From assembly GCA_934675095.1 (NCBI GenBank), contig CAKUPC010000016.1, positions 1 through 36,597 of the forward strand: DNA of 36,597 bases, in the 5' to 3' direction. The notes under the pieces were generated by a model. That model had not been told where the DNA came from and ran no database searches. It saw only the letters and a list, made by a program, of their open reading frames with translations. Below are positions 19,684 to 28,679 of this stretch, in pieces. This DNA is from an uncultured Bacteroidales bacterium (GTDB lineage: Bacteria > Bacteroidota > Bacteroidia > Bacteroidales > UBA932). Position 1 is the first letter of the stretch, and every line of letters starts with the position of its first letter. The position numbers and the translations under genes are program-made.

Positions 19684-20595
19684 TCAGAAAACGGATATTT
19701 TCATGTATTTCTTAGGATTTTCCTTCATTTTCGCGATGAGGTCGTTGAGTTCGTTGATGAGCGAGTCGGCGGAATTGTAGATGTTCCCGTCCTTGAGGAA
19801 CTTGCCCATGGAACCGTCCGGATTCTGAAGCGACTCGGAAAGGCGGGTGACGGAATCGACAAGTCCCTCGACGTCGCTTTTCTCAAGGTTGGTGGCGAAC
19901 TTGCCGAGGCTGTCCATAGTGCCGTCCGCCTTTTCCGCTACGACTGAGAGTCTTTCGGAGACATCGCTCAGCTGCGCGATGAAGGTCTGCAGGTCGGCCG
20001 ACTTTGAGTTTAGACCACCGGTGAGCGAGGCGACATTCGACATGGTGCGCCTCAGGTCGGCAAGGGCACGGCTTATGTTGGCGCGGTTTTCCTCCCCTAA
20101 GAGGCTGTTCACCCCGGCAATCGTCTCGTCAAGCTTTTTCATCGTCTCCGAAAGGCTGTCCATTAGAGGGCCGATGTTTCCGGCGAGAGATTCGACCAGA
20201 TCGGCCTGCACGGAGACCCTAAGCTCATCGCCGTCCTTCGCCATATCGGCGGACTCCCCCGCCTCAAGTACGATTCCCTTCCCGCCCATGATGCTGGTGC
20301 TGAAGATTGTCATCTTCGAGTCCTCGGGGATGCGGAACTTCTTGTCTATGGAGCAGACGACCTCGAAGTTGTCCGTCTCCGGACGATATTCCACAGACGA
20401 GACCTGCCCGGCCTTGAAGCCCCTGTACTGCACCACGGCCGACGGGACAAGGCCTCCGACGTTGTCAAAATGCCCTTTCAGCTCAATCTCGCGGTGAAAC
20501 ACATCACGGCCGCGGAGGTAGTTGATGACGAAAAACGAGCCGACGAGGATTACTACCACGAAAATCCCTATCTTTAGTTCTTTCTGATGTCTCAT
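19684..20595 (-). CDS. mlaD: MlaD/MCE-family phospholipid-transport protein
   Basis: Membrane-anchored, periplasmic substrate-binding subunit of an Mla-type lipid transporter. 303 residues. One N-terminal helix (about 8-26, IGIFVVVILVGSFFVINYL), then the MCE domain (about 37-118: GHFDNVGGLVPSAVVQYRGFKAGQV ... KMTIFSTSIMGGKGI), then a long helical, coiled-coil-prone region with heptad-like Leu/Ser spacing to the end. No ATPase or permease gene lies beside it here. It follows the amidase by 99 bases on the same strand, with the LptD-like gene just beyond, an envelope grouping found in other Bacteroidales. Confidence 0.88.
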   Translation of the reverse strand: MRHQKELKIGIFVVVILVGSFFVINYLRGRDVFHREIELKGHFDNVGGLVPSAVVQYRGFKAGQVSSVEYRPETDNFEVVCSIDKKFRIPEDSKMTIFSTSIMGGKGIVLEAGESADMAKDGDELRVSVQADLVESLAGNIGPLMDSLSETMKKLDETIAGVNSLLGEENRANISRALADLRRTMSNVASLTGGLNSKSADLQTFIAQLSDVSERLSVVAEKADGTMDSLGKFATNLEKSDVEGLVDSVTRLSESLQNPDGSMGKFLKDGNIYNSADSLINELNDLIAKMKENPKKYMKISVF

Positions 20596-20694
20596 GATTT
20601 TTAATTATTTTCGGTCTATATTCGATTTCATCGCTCTGTTCTCATCAGTCGTGTACGTCCGCTACACTCCTTCTTCCAAAAGAATGGTGTGTCC

Positions 20695-21927
20695 TCAGCG
20701 CTGTCTCTCAACCTTGCCGTCGGGAGTGACCCGGACAAGGAAGGCGTCGGGAAACTTTTCCCTGATTTTCTTGTTTTCCGCGACGGCGGATTCGGGGGTA
20801 TCACCGCGCCCTGCCATATACCTATATATATTGCCGTCGCGGACTGCCTCCGCCTTCAGCCCTTTGAAAGCGGCGTCCCCATCGGGAAGAAGCCTGCTCA
20901 GTGCGAGAATCTGCGTGGCGTACCAGACCGTCTCCGAAGCGGCCTGAGAAGCCCCGGAACTTGTCGGTGCAGAAGCTTCGGTGGTTTTAGCCGTCTCGGG
21001 TGCGGCGGAAACTGGGGCTTCGGAGGCTTTGTCCGGAGAAACTGACGGCGCGGCCGCCCCGTTGACGTTCAGGCTGCGGTCGTAGTCCGCCTTGAACTGC
21101 CGGAAGGCCTCAAGAAGACGGTCGGCAATCTCGTCGAGCTTCTCGTCGTTGCGCAGCACAGAGAGGTCCGAGGCGTTGCTGATGAATCCGCATTCGATGA
21201 GGACGGCCGGCATCGCGGTTTTCCACAGGACGAGGAACGGGTCCTGATGCACTCCCCTGCTCGCCTTGAACGGACCTTTGCGCAGTGCCCGGTTCACGTC
21301 GTCGGCGAACATGAGGCTCTGCTCAAGATAGGCGTTCTGCATGAGCGAGAAGAGGATTGAGGACTCGGGGTCGTTGGGGTCGAAGCCCTGATAGTTCGTG
21401 CTGTAGTCGTCCTCAAGGAGAATCACGGAGTTCTCGCGGGCGCATTCGTTGAAGTTGTTCGAGTAGAGGTCGCGCCCCTTCTTGGACGACTGGCCGAGGA
21501 CATGGACGGAGTAGCCGTTCGGGCCGGTGCCGGCGATGGCGTTTATGTGTATCGAGATGAAGAGTTCCGCATGGGCGTTGTTGGCAATCTGGGCGCGCTG
21601 CACCAGAGGCACGAAAACATCGGAGTTACGGGTTTGCAGAACCTTTATCTCCGGGTAGGCGGCGCGGATTTTCTTCGCGAGGCGGCGGGATATGTCTAGC
21701 GTCAGGTTCTTTTCCCTGGTCTTCTTGTCCTTGGATATGCACCCGGGGTCATTGCCGCCGTGCCCGGGATCTATCACGACGGTGTTCAGACCGAGCCGCG
21801 TCTCCTGCCCCTTCTTCTGTCCGCCAGGCCTTGCGGAAGTCTGTGCGGAAAGACTTGCCGGCACGAGGATGGCAAACAGCGGGAGAATCACTCTGAAATG
21901 TCTGAAAAAACGGGTCATAAACAGCAT
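20695..21927 (-). CDS. N-acetylmuramoyl-L-alanine amidase with SPOR-like C-terminus
   Basis: Periplasmic zinc amidase that cleaves the stem peptide from peptidoglycan. 410 residues. Signal peptide at the N-terminus (MTRFFRHFRVILPLFAILV, cut near SAQ). The Amidase_3 domain spans about residues 48-285: VVIDPGHGGNDPG (zinc His), the metal-binding Glu in REKNLTL, FISIHINA (zinc His) and VLIECGFISN (catalytic Glu). A Pro/Ala/Ser linker follows, and then about 80 residues (ETVWYATQILALSR ... AFLVRVTPDGK) resembling a SPOR peptidoglycan-binding domain. Either the first ATG (21927) or that at 21918 could be the start. Divergent from the LptD-like gene, with facing promoters. Confidence 0.92.
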   Translation of the reverse strand: MLFMTRFFRHFRVILPLFAILVPASLSAQTSARPGGQKKGQETRLGLNTVVIDPGHGGNDPGCISKDKKTREKNLTLDISRRLAKKIRAAYPEIKVLQTRNSDVFVPLVQRAQIANNAHAELFISIHINAIAGTGPNGYSVHVLGQSSKKGRDLYSNNFNECARENSVILLEDDYSTNYQGFDPNDPESSILFSLMQNAYLEQSLMFADDVNRALRKGPFKASRGVHQDPFLVLWKTAMPAVLIECGFISNASDLSVLRNDEKLDEIADRLLEAFRQFKADYDRSLNVNGAAAPSVSPDKASEAPVSAAPETAKTTEASAPTSSGASQAASETVWYATQILALSRLLPDGDAAFKGLKAEAVRDGNIYRYMAGRGDTPESAVAENKKIREKFPDAFLVRVTPDGKVERQR

Positions 21928-21931
21928 ACAA

Positions 21932-21963
21932 TTTGCTAATAAACGAAATTAGTCGTAATTTTG
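21932..21963 (+). promoter_or_regulatory. Bacteroidetes-type promoter for the lptD-like gene
   Basis: TTTG (21932-21935), a 20-base spacer, then TAATTTTG (21956-21963) is an exact fit to TTTG-N19-21-TAnnTTTG. The predicted start near 21970 leaves a leader of about 105 bases to the ATG at 22075, or about 70 to the GTG at 22039. Confidence 0.6.
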
Positions 21964-21970
21964 TCAGTTG

Positions 21971-22002
21971 CAAAATTAGAAAAAAAAGTGCACATAACCG
22001 AA
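21971..22002 (-). promoter_or_regulatory. Candidate promoter for the amidase gene
   Basis: On the minus strand TTCG (22002-21999), a 20-base spacer, then TAATTTTG (21978-21971). The -7 box is exact, the -33 box has one mismatch. It faces the lptD-like promoter and forms an 8-base perfect inverted repeat with its -7 box. Confidence 0.45.
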
Positions 22003-22074
22003 TTTTTCAGTGCAACATGACAGTCCGCCGGACGGCTCGTGAGGGCGGAGATTCGGGATTATTTTGAACAATTG

Positions 22075-24882
22075 ATGTTGAAACCGTTAGGGAGCAATAA
22101 GTTACAGAACGCCGTGCTGGCAGTGATTACACTGCTGGTGCTCTGTTCGTTCGTGCTCCCGTCCCCTCAGGACAACCGGCGTTCGCGCAGAAGGCAGAAG
22201 AAGGCGGATACGGAAGCCGCAGTTCCCCTGCTCGACAGCGCCCAGAGGGCGGCGGCAGATTCCCTGAAGGCGGTCCGGGACTCGATTCATGTCGCGGATT
22301 CCCTGTTCAAGGCCGATTCTGTGGCGATGCTGAGCAAGTCTTCGCTTGAGCGCCCGGCATTCTCCACGGCGAGGGACTCGATTATCGAGGATTTCAGCGA
22401 CGGCAGACAGATGGTCTATTACTACGGCGACGTTTCTGTGACATACGGGGACATGAAGCTTACGGCGGACTATATGGAATATGACCTCCAGACCCAGACT
22501 CTCTACGCCCGCGGAACGAAGGACACGCTCGGAAACATCACCGGACAGCCGACGATGAGCCAGGGAGGCAAGTCCTACACGATGGAGGAGCTGCGCTACA
22601 ATTTCAAGAGCCGCAAGGCACGCATCACGAACATCGTGACGCAAGAGGCGGACGGAATCCTGCACGGAAAGAACATAAAGATGATGCCGGACAATTCCAT
22701 AAACATAACCCATGGAAAATACACGGTCTGCGACGCCGAGCATCCTCATTATTATCTGAACCTCACGGCGGCGAAGGTCATCACGAAACCGTCGCAGAAG
22801 ACGGTCTTCGGTCCGGCATATCCTGTAATCATGGATGTTCCCCTTCCCATAGGACTCCCCTTCGGATTCGTGCCGAAGCGTCCGGACAGGGCCACGGGAA
22901 TACTCATTCCGTCGTTCGGAGAGGAGACCGCACGAGGATTCTATCTCCGCGACCTCGGGCTCTATTTCGTCATCGGCGACTATTTCGACGTTTCGCTCAC
23001 CACGAGCCTCTACACTCTCGGTTCGTGGAGTCTCGACGTCAATTCGAGATATAAGGTCAATTACAAGTGCACGGGTACATTCGCGTTCAACTTCTCCAAT
23101 GACCAGACGGGCGAAAAAGGCGCGGCGGACTTCTTCCAGAGCCGCAACTTCGGAGTGAAATGGAGCCACTCGCAGGATTCGAAGGCCATTCCGGGCGTGT
23201 CCTTCAGCGCGTCGGTGAACTTCTCCAGCCCGGCGAACAGCAGGTATAACTCCCACTCCGTGACGGAGGCCCTTCAGAACCAGATTTCGTCGTCCGTGTC
23301 ATTCTCCAAGAACTGGAACGGAAAGTTCAACCTCTCGGTGAACGCCCTGCACAGCCAGAACACACGCGACACGCTCTGCAACTATTCGTTCACGCTTCCG
23401 AACGTGACGTTCTCGATGAGCCGAATATATCCGTTCAAGAAAAAGAACCGCGTCGGAAAGGAAAAATTCTATGAGAAGTTCTCAATCGGCTATAGCACGA
23501 CTCTCCAGAACAAGATCAACTTCGAGGCGAAGGAGTTCGGGCAGCCCGGATTCACGGACAAGTTCCAGAACGGAATGACGCATAATTTCCAGATAGGTCT
23601 GCCTAACTTCACGCTGTTCAAGTATATAAACGTCACCCCGAGCATCAGTTACGGAATGAACTGGCATTTCAGGGAGCAGACGATGGAATATGTTCCTGAA
23701 ACCGACGAGGAGGGAAATCCTATTTCGGGAAAAGGAAAGTTCGTCTCCACGCTCGGCAAGCAGTTCGGAACGTTCGGGGCGACGCACACATATTCCGGAG
23801 GCCTGTCGATGAGCACACGTCTCTACGGTATGTTCAATTTCGGGCAGCATCGCAAGCTTCAGGCAATCAGGCACGTCGTCTCGCCTTCGATTTCGATGAA
23901 CTTCTCTCCTGAAAAGGGACTCCCGTTCAACGGCTGGACAAAGGCAAGCTACACCGACCCCGTGACCGGCGAGGTCTATGAACAGGAATACAATAAATAT
24001 AATTACAGCGGGGCGCTCTATTCCGCTCCCGGCAAGGGAAAGACGGGAAGCATAAGCCTCAGCGTGGGAAACAATTTCGAGGCGAAGGTGCGCGACCTGC
24101 GGGACACGACCGGGACGGGCTCGAAGAAAATCAAGCTGATTGACCAGCTGAACTTCAACACCGGCTACAATTTCCTCGCCGACTCGCTGAGGATGAACAA
24201 TGTTGGAGTCTCGCTTTCGACCTCAGTGTTCGGAAAACTCGGAATCAGCGCGAACTGCAACCTCGACCCTTATGCCGTGGATGAGCGCGGACGCAAGTAC
24301 AACAAGTTCAGCATTGCGACGGGCGGGCCGCTCCTGAGGCTGACGAACGCGAGCGCATCACTCTCCTACTCTCTCTCCGGCGACGGAAAAATCAACGGAA
24401 ATGACGGAACTAAGCAGGCAGGAGGCAACCCGGCGGACTACTACACGAGGATTTACTATCATCCCGTGACGGGAGAATACATCCCGGGAGGCTGGCTCTA
24501 CTACATGAATCCGAACGTTCCGTGGTCGGTGAACTTCAACTATTCGTTCTCGTACAGCAAGTCATATTCCTACCTTTCGGAGACGAAGCAGCTGATTACG
24601 AACCACCGGTTCAACCAGACGCTCGGAATTTCGGGAAACGTGAAGATTACGCCGAAGCTTTCGATAAATATGCAGACGGGATTCGACGTGATGGCGATGA
24701 AGCTTACCACGACTCAGATTTCGGCGACCTACGACCTGCACTGCTTCAACATTTCGTTCTCGTGGGTGCCTACGGGAAAGTGGCAGTCGTGGAGTTTCAG
24801 GATTGCGGCGAATGCGGCGGCGCTGGCGGATCTGTTGAAGTATAAGAAGAGCAGTTCCTTCTGGGATAATAACTACAGGTAA
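22075..24882 (+). CDS. lptD: LptD-like LPS assembly outer-membrane protein
   Basis: Large outer-membrane protein expected to place lipopolysaccharide in the outer leaflet. 935 residues from the ATG at 22075 (MLKPLGSNKLQ), or 947 from a GTG at 22039. An N-terminal hydrophobic segment (about 11-29) is followed by a basic and a Ser/Asp/Ala-rich linker. The LptA-like beta-jellyroll (about 105-240) has the typical lines VYYYGDVSVTYGDMKLTADYMEYD and NFKSRKARITNIVTQEADGILHGK. From PVIMDVPLPIGLPFGFVPKRP onward comes the LptD family region and a long series of aromatic/serine beta strands to the end. The cysteine pattern of the enterobacterial protein is not evident. Adjacent to a murein amidase and MlaD, an envelope cluster. 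Confidence 0.85.
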   Translation: MLKPLGSNKLQNAVLAVITLLVLCSFVLPSPQDNRRSRRRQKKADTEAAVPLLDSAQRAAADSLKAVRDSIHVADSLFKADSVAMLSKSSLERPAFSTARDSIIEDFSDGRQMVYYYGDVSVTYGDMKLTADYMEYDLQTQTLYARGTKDTLGNITGQPTMSQGGKSYTMEELRYNFKSRKARITNIVTQEADGILHGKNIKMMPDNSINITHGKYTVCDAEHPHYYLNLTAAKVITKPSQKTVFGPAYPVIMDVPLPIGLPFGFVPKRPDRATGILIPSFGEETARGFYLRDLGLYFVIGDYFDVSLTTSLYTLGSWSLDVNSRYKVNYKCTGTFAFNFSNDQTGEKGAADFFQSRNFGVKWSHSQDSKAIPGVSFSASVNFSSPANSRYNSHSVTEALQNQISSSVSFSKNWNGKFNLSVNALHSQNTRDTLCNYSFTLPNVTFSMSRIYPFKKKNRVGKEKFYEKFSIGYSTTLQNKINFEAKEFGQPGFTDKFQNGMTHNFQIGLPNFTLFKYINVTPSISYGMNWHFREQTMEYVPETDEEGNPISGKGKFVSTLGKQFGTFGATHTYSGGLSMSTRLYGMFNFGQHRKLQAIRHVVSPSISMNFSPEKGLPFNGWTKASYTDPVTGEVYEQEYNKYNYSGALYSAPGKGKTGSISLSVGNNFEAKVRDLRDTTGTGSKKIKLIDQLNFNTGYNFLADSLRMNNVGVSLSTSVFGKLGISANCNLDPYAVDERGRKYNKFSIATGGPLLRLTNASASLSYSLSGDGKINGNDGTKQAGGNPADYYTRIYYHPVTGEYIPGGWLYYMNPNVPWSVNFNYSFSYSKSYSYLSETKQLITNHRFNQTLGISGNVKITPKLSINMQTGFDVMAMKLTTTQISATYDLHCFNISFSWVPTGKWQSWSFRIAANAAALADLLKYKKSSSFWDNNYR

Positions 24883-24894
24883 AAGCGTAAAAGC

Positions 24895-25003
24895 GCAGAA
24901 AAGGCGATCTGCTGCGTTGCACGGCAATAGCCAAAATCCTCACAACCGGGAGGTTGCTGCGGTTTTGTCTTTGCCTGACGCCTTGCATCTCATCCTTTTC
25001 TGC
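24895..25003. repeat. Palindromic intergenic element, copy 2
   Basis: 109 bp between the lptD-like gene and rho. It has perfect 10-base terminal arms GCAGAAAAGG (24895-24904) and CCTTTTCTGC (24994-25003) and a central hairpin around CACAACC and GGTTGCTG. It shares long blocks with copy 1 at 9667-9772, in the same orientation relative to the window. It starts 12 bases after the stop codon and may end the upstream transcript. Confidence 0.8.
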
Positions 25004-25070
25004 ATCTTTTACCACCGCTGATTAAACAACTTGGATTAAGGATTCGAAAGAAAAGGGTAAATTTTTGTGT

Positions 25071-25101
25071 TTTGAATTTTTGAGAAAAATTTATATCTTT
25101 G
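25071..25101 (+). promoter_or_regulatory. Bacteroidetes-type promoter for rho
   Basis: TTTG (25071-25074), a 19-base spacer, then TATCTTTG (25094-25101) fits TTTG-N19-21-TAnnTTTG exactly. It predicts a start near 25108 and a leader of about 60 bases before the rho ATG. Confidence 0.65.
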
Positions 25102-25166
25102 CGGCGTCAATTCTCTTTGGGGCGGTTCTGTGCCCTGACGGATAATCTGAATTTAATTAGTTTTTT

Positions 25167-27359
25167 ATGCATAAGATTTTTGAATTGAAGGAGATGGACC
25201 AGGAAAAGCTGGTGGAACTCGCTTCTGAACTCAAGATTAAGAATTTCAAAAAAATGAGCAAGGATGACCTTGTCTATGACATTCTGGACACGGAGGCTGC
25301 GGCAAAGGCGGCGCACGACGCTGAAAAGGAGGCGGAGAAAGAGGCCGCGAGGATAGCTGCCGGGCTTCCGGAAAGGACGAGAGGCCGCAGGGGACGTCCG
25401 CGCAAGAATACGGAGACGGCTGCCGCTGCAAAAGGCGAGCCTGTTTCGGCGGCGGAAGTGAAGCCGGCTGACGGAGCGGCAGGAGCACCGGGCGCCGAGG
25501 GGCAGCAGCCAAAGGCAAGAAGGCCAAAGGACAGCAGCAAGCCGGCCAATGACAGGCAGCAAAAGGAAGCGAAGAAGAACAGGGCGCAGAAGCCTGCCGG
25601 TGAAAACGGACAGCAGACGGCAGGGGCGGACAAGGATAACACGCAGCAGCCTAAGCCGGCTGAGGAGAACGCGGCAAAGAATAATGATAGGCCGAACAAT
25701 GACGGACAGCGCAAGGGACGTCCGGGACGCAAGCCTAAGCAGAACAATGCGGCAGTGCAGGAGAACGAGGCGGTGAAGCCGGAGGAGACTGCTGTTCAGG
25801 CTGAAAGCGCCGCCGTGCAGGATGCGGCTCAGGCACAGCCTGCAGCGGAAACGGAAGAAAGGGCGCAGCAGATGCGCGGACGCCGGAACCGCATACGCAA
25901 GGATGGCCAGAACGGCGTGCAGAACAACGGGCAGCCGCAGGAGATTGCCGGACAGCAGGCGGCTGCCACGGAAAATGTGGAGAAGGAAGAGGCGGCTGAA
26001 AGACCTCAGACGGAGGCGACCGCTGCGGCGGAGCCTGTTCAGCCTGTCATAAGGCGCGACCCGGCGCTCGACGCCGAAGTGGAGGCCATCACGAGAAAGC
26101 TCAAGGAGCGCAACAGCCAGAGGAACAACCCGAACGGGCAGCACGGGTATCAGAACAACGGCGCCCAGCAGGAGGGGTATCAGAACGGCGGACAGGGCTA
26201 TCAGCAGAGACAGCAGCAGCCCAAGATTGAGTTTGAAGGCACAGTGGAGGCGACTGGCGTTCTCGAAACGCTGCCGGAAGGCTATGGATTCCTCCGTTCT
26301 TCGGACTACAACTACATCAGTTCACCGGACGACATCTATGTTTCGCAGGGAATCATCAAGCAGTACGCCCTCAAGATGGGCGACACCGTGGTCGGAGACA
26401 TCCGCCCGCCGCGCGACACGGACAAGTACTTCCCTCTCGTGCGCGTGAAGAGCATCAACGGACGCTCGCCGGAGTCCATCCGCGACCGCATCCCGTTCGA
26501 CTTCCTCACCCCGCTCTTCCCTGACGAAAAGTTCAACCTCTTGGGCAACGGACACGACGACCTCTCCTGCCGCATCGTAGATCTCTTCACCCCTATCGGA
26601 AAGGGACAGCGCGGACTCATCGTCGCTCAGCCTAAGACAGGTAAGACCATGCTGCTCAAGTCCATAGCCAATGCAATCGCCGACAACCATCCGGAGGTCT
26701 ATATGATTGTCCTGCTCATCGACGAGCGTCCGGAGGAAGTCACGGACATGGCGCGCACGGTGAAGGCCGAGGTCGTTGCCTCGACTTTCGACGAGCCTGC
26801 GGAGAAGCACGTGAAGGTTGCGAACATGGTGCTTGAGAAGGCCAAGTGCATGGTCGAGTGCGGACACGACGTTGTCATCCTGCTCGACTCAATCACCCGT
26901 CTGGCCCGCGCATACAACACCGTTCAGCCGGCATCCGGCAAGGTGCTCTCGGGCGGCGTGGATGCGAACGCCCTCCACAAGCCTAAGAGGTTCTTCGGAG
27001 CGGCCCGCAACATCGAGAACGGAGGCTCGCTCACAATCATAGCCACCGCCCTCACCGAGACCGGCTCCAAGATGGACGACGTGATTTTCGAGGAGTTCAA
27101 GGGAACCGGCAACATGGAGCTTCAGCTCGACCGCAAGCTCGCGAACAAGCGCATCTTCCCGGCCATCGACGTGACGCTCAGCTCGACCCGCCGCGACGAC
27201 CTGCTCTACGATCCGGTTGTTGCGCAGAGGATGTGGGTTGTGCGCCGCTTCCTCGCCGACATGAACTCGATTGAGGCGATGGAACTCCTTCAGGAGAGGA
27301 TGAGGAAGTATCCGACGAATGAGGCGTTCCTGCAGAACCTGCAAAAAGACAATGAGTAA
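25167..27359 (+). CDS. rho: Transcription termination factor Rho with long disordered insert
   Basis: Hexameric RNA helicase that ends transcription. 730 residues against about 420 in E. coli. Residues 1-45 are the helical N-terminal domain ([20 protein letters not shown]). Residues about 45-352 form a low-complexity insert rich in Ala, Gln, Asn, Glu, with [13 protein letters not shown], GRPGRKPK and RGRRNR basic patches, predicted disordered. The RNA-binding cold-shock-like domain starts near 353 ([23 protein letters not shown]). The ATPase core has QPKTGKT (488-494), [26 protein letters not shown] and the R-loop/[11 protein letters not shown] region. Such inserts are known in Bacteroides Rho. 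The gene has its own strong promoter. A sigma-factor gene begins 26 bases after its stop. Confidence 0.96.
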   Translation: MHKIFELKEMDQEKLVELASELKIKNFKKMSKDDLVYDILDTEAAAKAAHDAEKEAEKEAARIAAGLPERTRGRRGRPRKNTETAAAAKGEPVSAAEVKPADGAAGAPGAEGQQPKARRPKDSSKPANDRQQKEAKKNRAQKPAGENGQQTAGADKDNTQQPKPAEENAAKNNDRPNNDGQRKGRPGRKPKQNNAAVQENEAVKPEETAVQAESAAVQDAAQAQPAAETEERAQQMRGRRNRIRKDGQNGVQNNGQPQEIAGQQAAATENVEKEEAAERPQTEATAAAEPVQPVIRRDPALDAEVEAITRKLKERNSQRNNPNGQHGYQNNGAQQEGYQNGGQGYQQRQQQPKIEFEGTVEATGVLETLPEGYGFLRSSDYNYISSPDDIYVSQGIIKQYALKMGDTVVGDIRPPRDTDKYFPLVRVKSINGRSPESIRDRIPFDFLTPLFPDEKFNLLGNGHDDLSCRIVDLFTPIGKGQRGLIVAQPKTGKTMLLKSIANAIADNHPEVYMIVLLIDERPEEVTDMARTVKAEVVASTFDEPAEKHVKVANMVLEKAKCMVECGHDVVILLDSITRLARAYNTVQPASGKVLSGGVDANALHKPKRFFGAARNIENGGSLTIIATALTETGSKMDDVIFEEFKGTGNMELQLDRKLANKRIFPAIDVTLSSTRRDDLLYDPVVAQRMWVVRRFLADMNSIEAMELLQERMRKYPTNEAFLQNLQKDNE

Positions 27360-27385
27360 AAGCATACTTTTAGAAAAATCAGGAG

Positions 27386-27973
27386 ATGACCGGCAGGAAT
27401 TATATTCAGCGGCTGATTGACGGAGACAATTCCGCCATGAATGATGTCTATAGCTCATTCCGTGGCGGGTTTCTCTCCTTTGCCCGCTCTTCACTCGGGC
27501 TGAAAAGCGATGACGCGTCGGATTTGTTTCAGGATGCCATCATCTGCCTGCTGCAGAATATTAAGAGAGGAAAAATCACAGACCTCGAGAACCGGCAGGT
27601 TAAGTCATATCTCTACAGTGCGGGGAGATATATCCACATGAACCGCAAGAGGAAAGGGCATCTGCCGCTTGTTACGATTGTGTGGGACGCAGATACCGAT
27701 TCTGCCAAAATAATTGAGAATGTGCCGGACACTGAAGACAACCAGCAGGAAAAGGAACAGCGACTGCAAGTATTGAATGATGTCGTCAGAACCATTCCTG
27801 AACCGTGCTCAAAGCTTCTCGATATGCAATTTTTCCAACGTAAGAAACAGGCCGAGATTGCTGTGACGATGGGGTATGAGAGCGCGGACTCGGTCAAGAC
27901 AATGGTGAACCGCTGCAAGGGCAAGGTCAGAACCATCGTTAAACAAAGATACAGGGAGCTGGGCTATGAATAG
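27386..27973 (+). CDS. ECF-type RNA polymerase sigma factor (CHAT cassette)
   Basis: A 195-residue sigma-70-family protein. Region 2 spans about 16-90 (DASDLFQDAIICLLQNI, then YLYSAGRYIHMNRKRK). Region 4 spans about 128-190, with helix-turn-helix KKQAEIAVTMGYESADSVKT and a basic end. It lacks regions 1 and 3, so it is ECF-like. It belongs to the same family as the sigma at 34435: both share DAxxxLxQNIxxGK, PExC and KTxxNRCxxK. It begins 26 bases after rho, with AGGAG touching the ATG, so it may be read from the rho transcript. Its stop overlaps the next ATG by 8 bases. This tight coupling suggests the next gene product controls it. Target promoters unknown. Confidence 0.88.
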   Translation: MTGRNYIQRLIDGDNSAMNDVYSSFRGGFLSFARSSLGLKSDDASDLFQDAIICLLQNIKRGKITDLENRQVKSYLYSAGRYIHMNRKRKGHLPLVTIVWDADTDSAKIIENVPDTEDNQQEKEQRLQVLNDVVRTIPEPCSKLLDMQFFQRKKQAEIAVTMGYESADSVKTMVNRCKGKVRTIVKQRYRELGYE

Positions 27974-28679
27974 AATCGACAACGAGGAGCTTGACAGGCT
28001 CATTGAAGAGGCAGTCTTCGAGAACGGTGCCAGAAAGCGGCTTCAGGCGCTGGAAAGCGAAATCCGGCGCAAGGAGCGAAAGGCCCGGACACTCAGGCGC
28101 ATATTCTGGTGTGCCGGAGGCGCTGTTTCCGCCGCCGCAGCCGTGGCCGCGGTTGTAGTATTGTCCAGAGGGAATCGGTCCGAGAATGTAGAAAAGAACA
28201 TCTATGCACAGACCCCGACGGACACGGCGGAACTGCGCAAGCCGGAAACACCGTCAGTACAGCCTGCGGAAGAGCCGAATCCGGCTCCAGTTTCCATTGC
28301 AGATAAGGCAAAAAGCATCGGCAAAGACTATCTGGCCTCCCTTGATGCATATCGTGGCGCCGATGAAATTGAACGGGAGATTCAGAAAGCAGTGCAGCTT
28401 CTGAAGTCCGGAAATCTTACTGAAGCAATTGGCAGTCTGGAAATTGCGAAAGCTGACATTCATCGCCGGAAATCTGCGATAGACGAGGACGATAACAATG
28501 AATTTGCGGAACTGATGGAACTGAGTGCCTTGGAGCAAGACATTGAATGGTATCTCGCCCTCGCCTATTTGAGTGCCGGAGATGTAAAGAACGCAAAAAC
28601 TGAACTTAAGAAAATAACCTCAGACAACAACCCTCACAGAGATGACGCGCAGAAGATTCTTGACGAACTCCACAGGTAG
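27966..28679 (+). CDS. Single-pass membrane protein with TPR-like domain, candidate anti-sigma factor
   Basis: A 237-residue protein of unrecognised family. Residues 1-44 are charged and helical (NEELDRLIEEAVFENGARKR, then RRKERKARTLRR), probably cytosolic because of the basic residues before the membrane helix. One TM segment lies at about 45-67 (IFWCAGGAVSAAAAVAAVVVL). A Pro/Glu/Thr linker (83-108) leads to a helical domain with two TPR-like units (KAVQLLKSGNLTEAIGSLEIA and WYLALAYLSAGDVKNAKTEL). The layout, cytosolic head, one TM and periplasmic sensor, is that of many ECF anti-sigma factors, and the gene overlaps the sigma gene by 8 bases. No zinc HxxxCxxC motif is present. Function as anti-sigma is inference. 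It overlaps the CHAT gene by 38 bases. Confidence 0.65.
   Translation: MNRIDNEELDRLIEEAVFENGARKRLQALESEIRRKERKARTLRRIFWCAGGAVSAAAAVAAVVVLSRGNRSENVEKNIYAQTPTDTAELRKPETPSVQPAEEPNPAPVSIADKAKSIGKDYLASLDAYRGADEIEREIQKAVQLLKSGNLTEAIGSLEIAKADIHRRKSAIDEDDNNEFAELMELSALEQDIEWYLALAYLSAGDVKNAKTELKKITSDNNPHRDDAQKILDELHR

Noticed and set aside
25107..26144. Minus-strand 345-codon frame opposite the Rho insert
   Set aside because: Leu/Arg-rich mirror of the low-complexity coding sequence, with no domain.
27357..27372. TAAAAG-CATA-CTTTTA hairpin after rho
   Set aside because: Only six AT-rich pairs and no T run; too weak to call a terminator between rho and the sigma gene.
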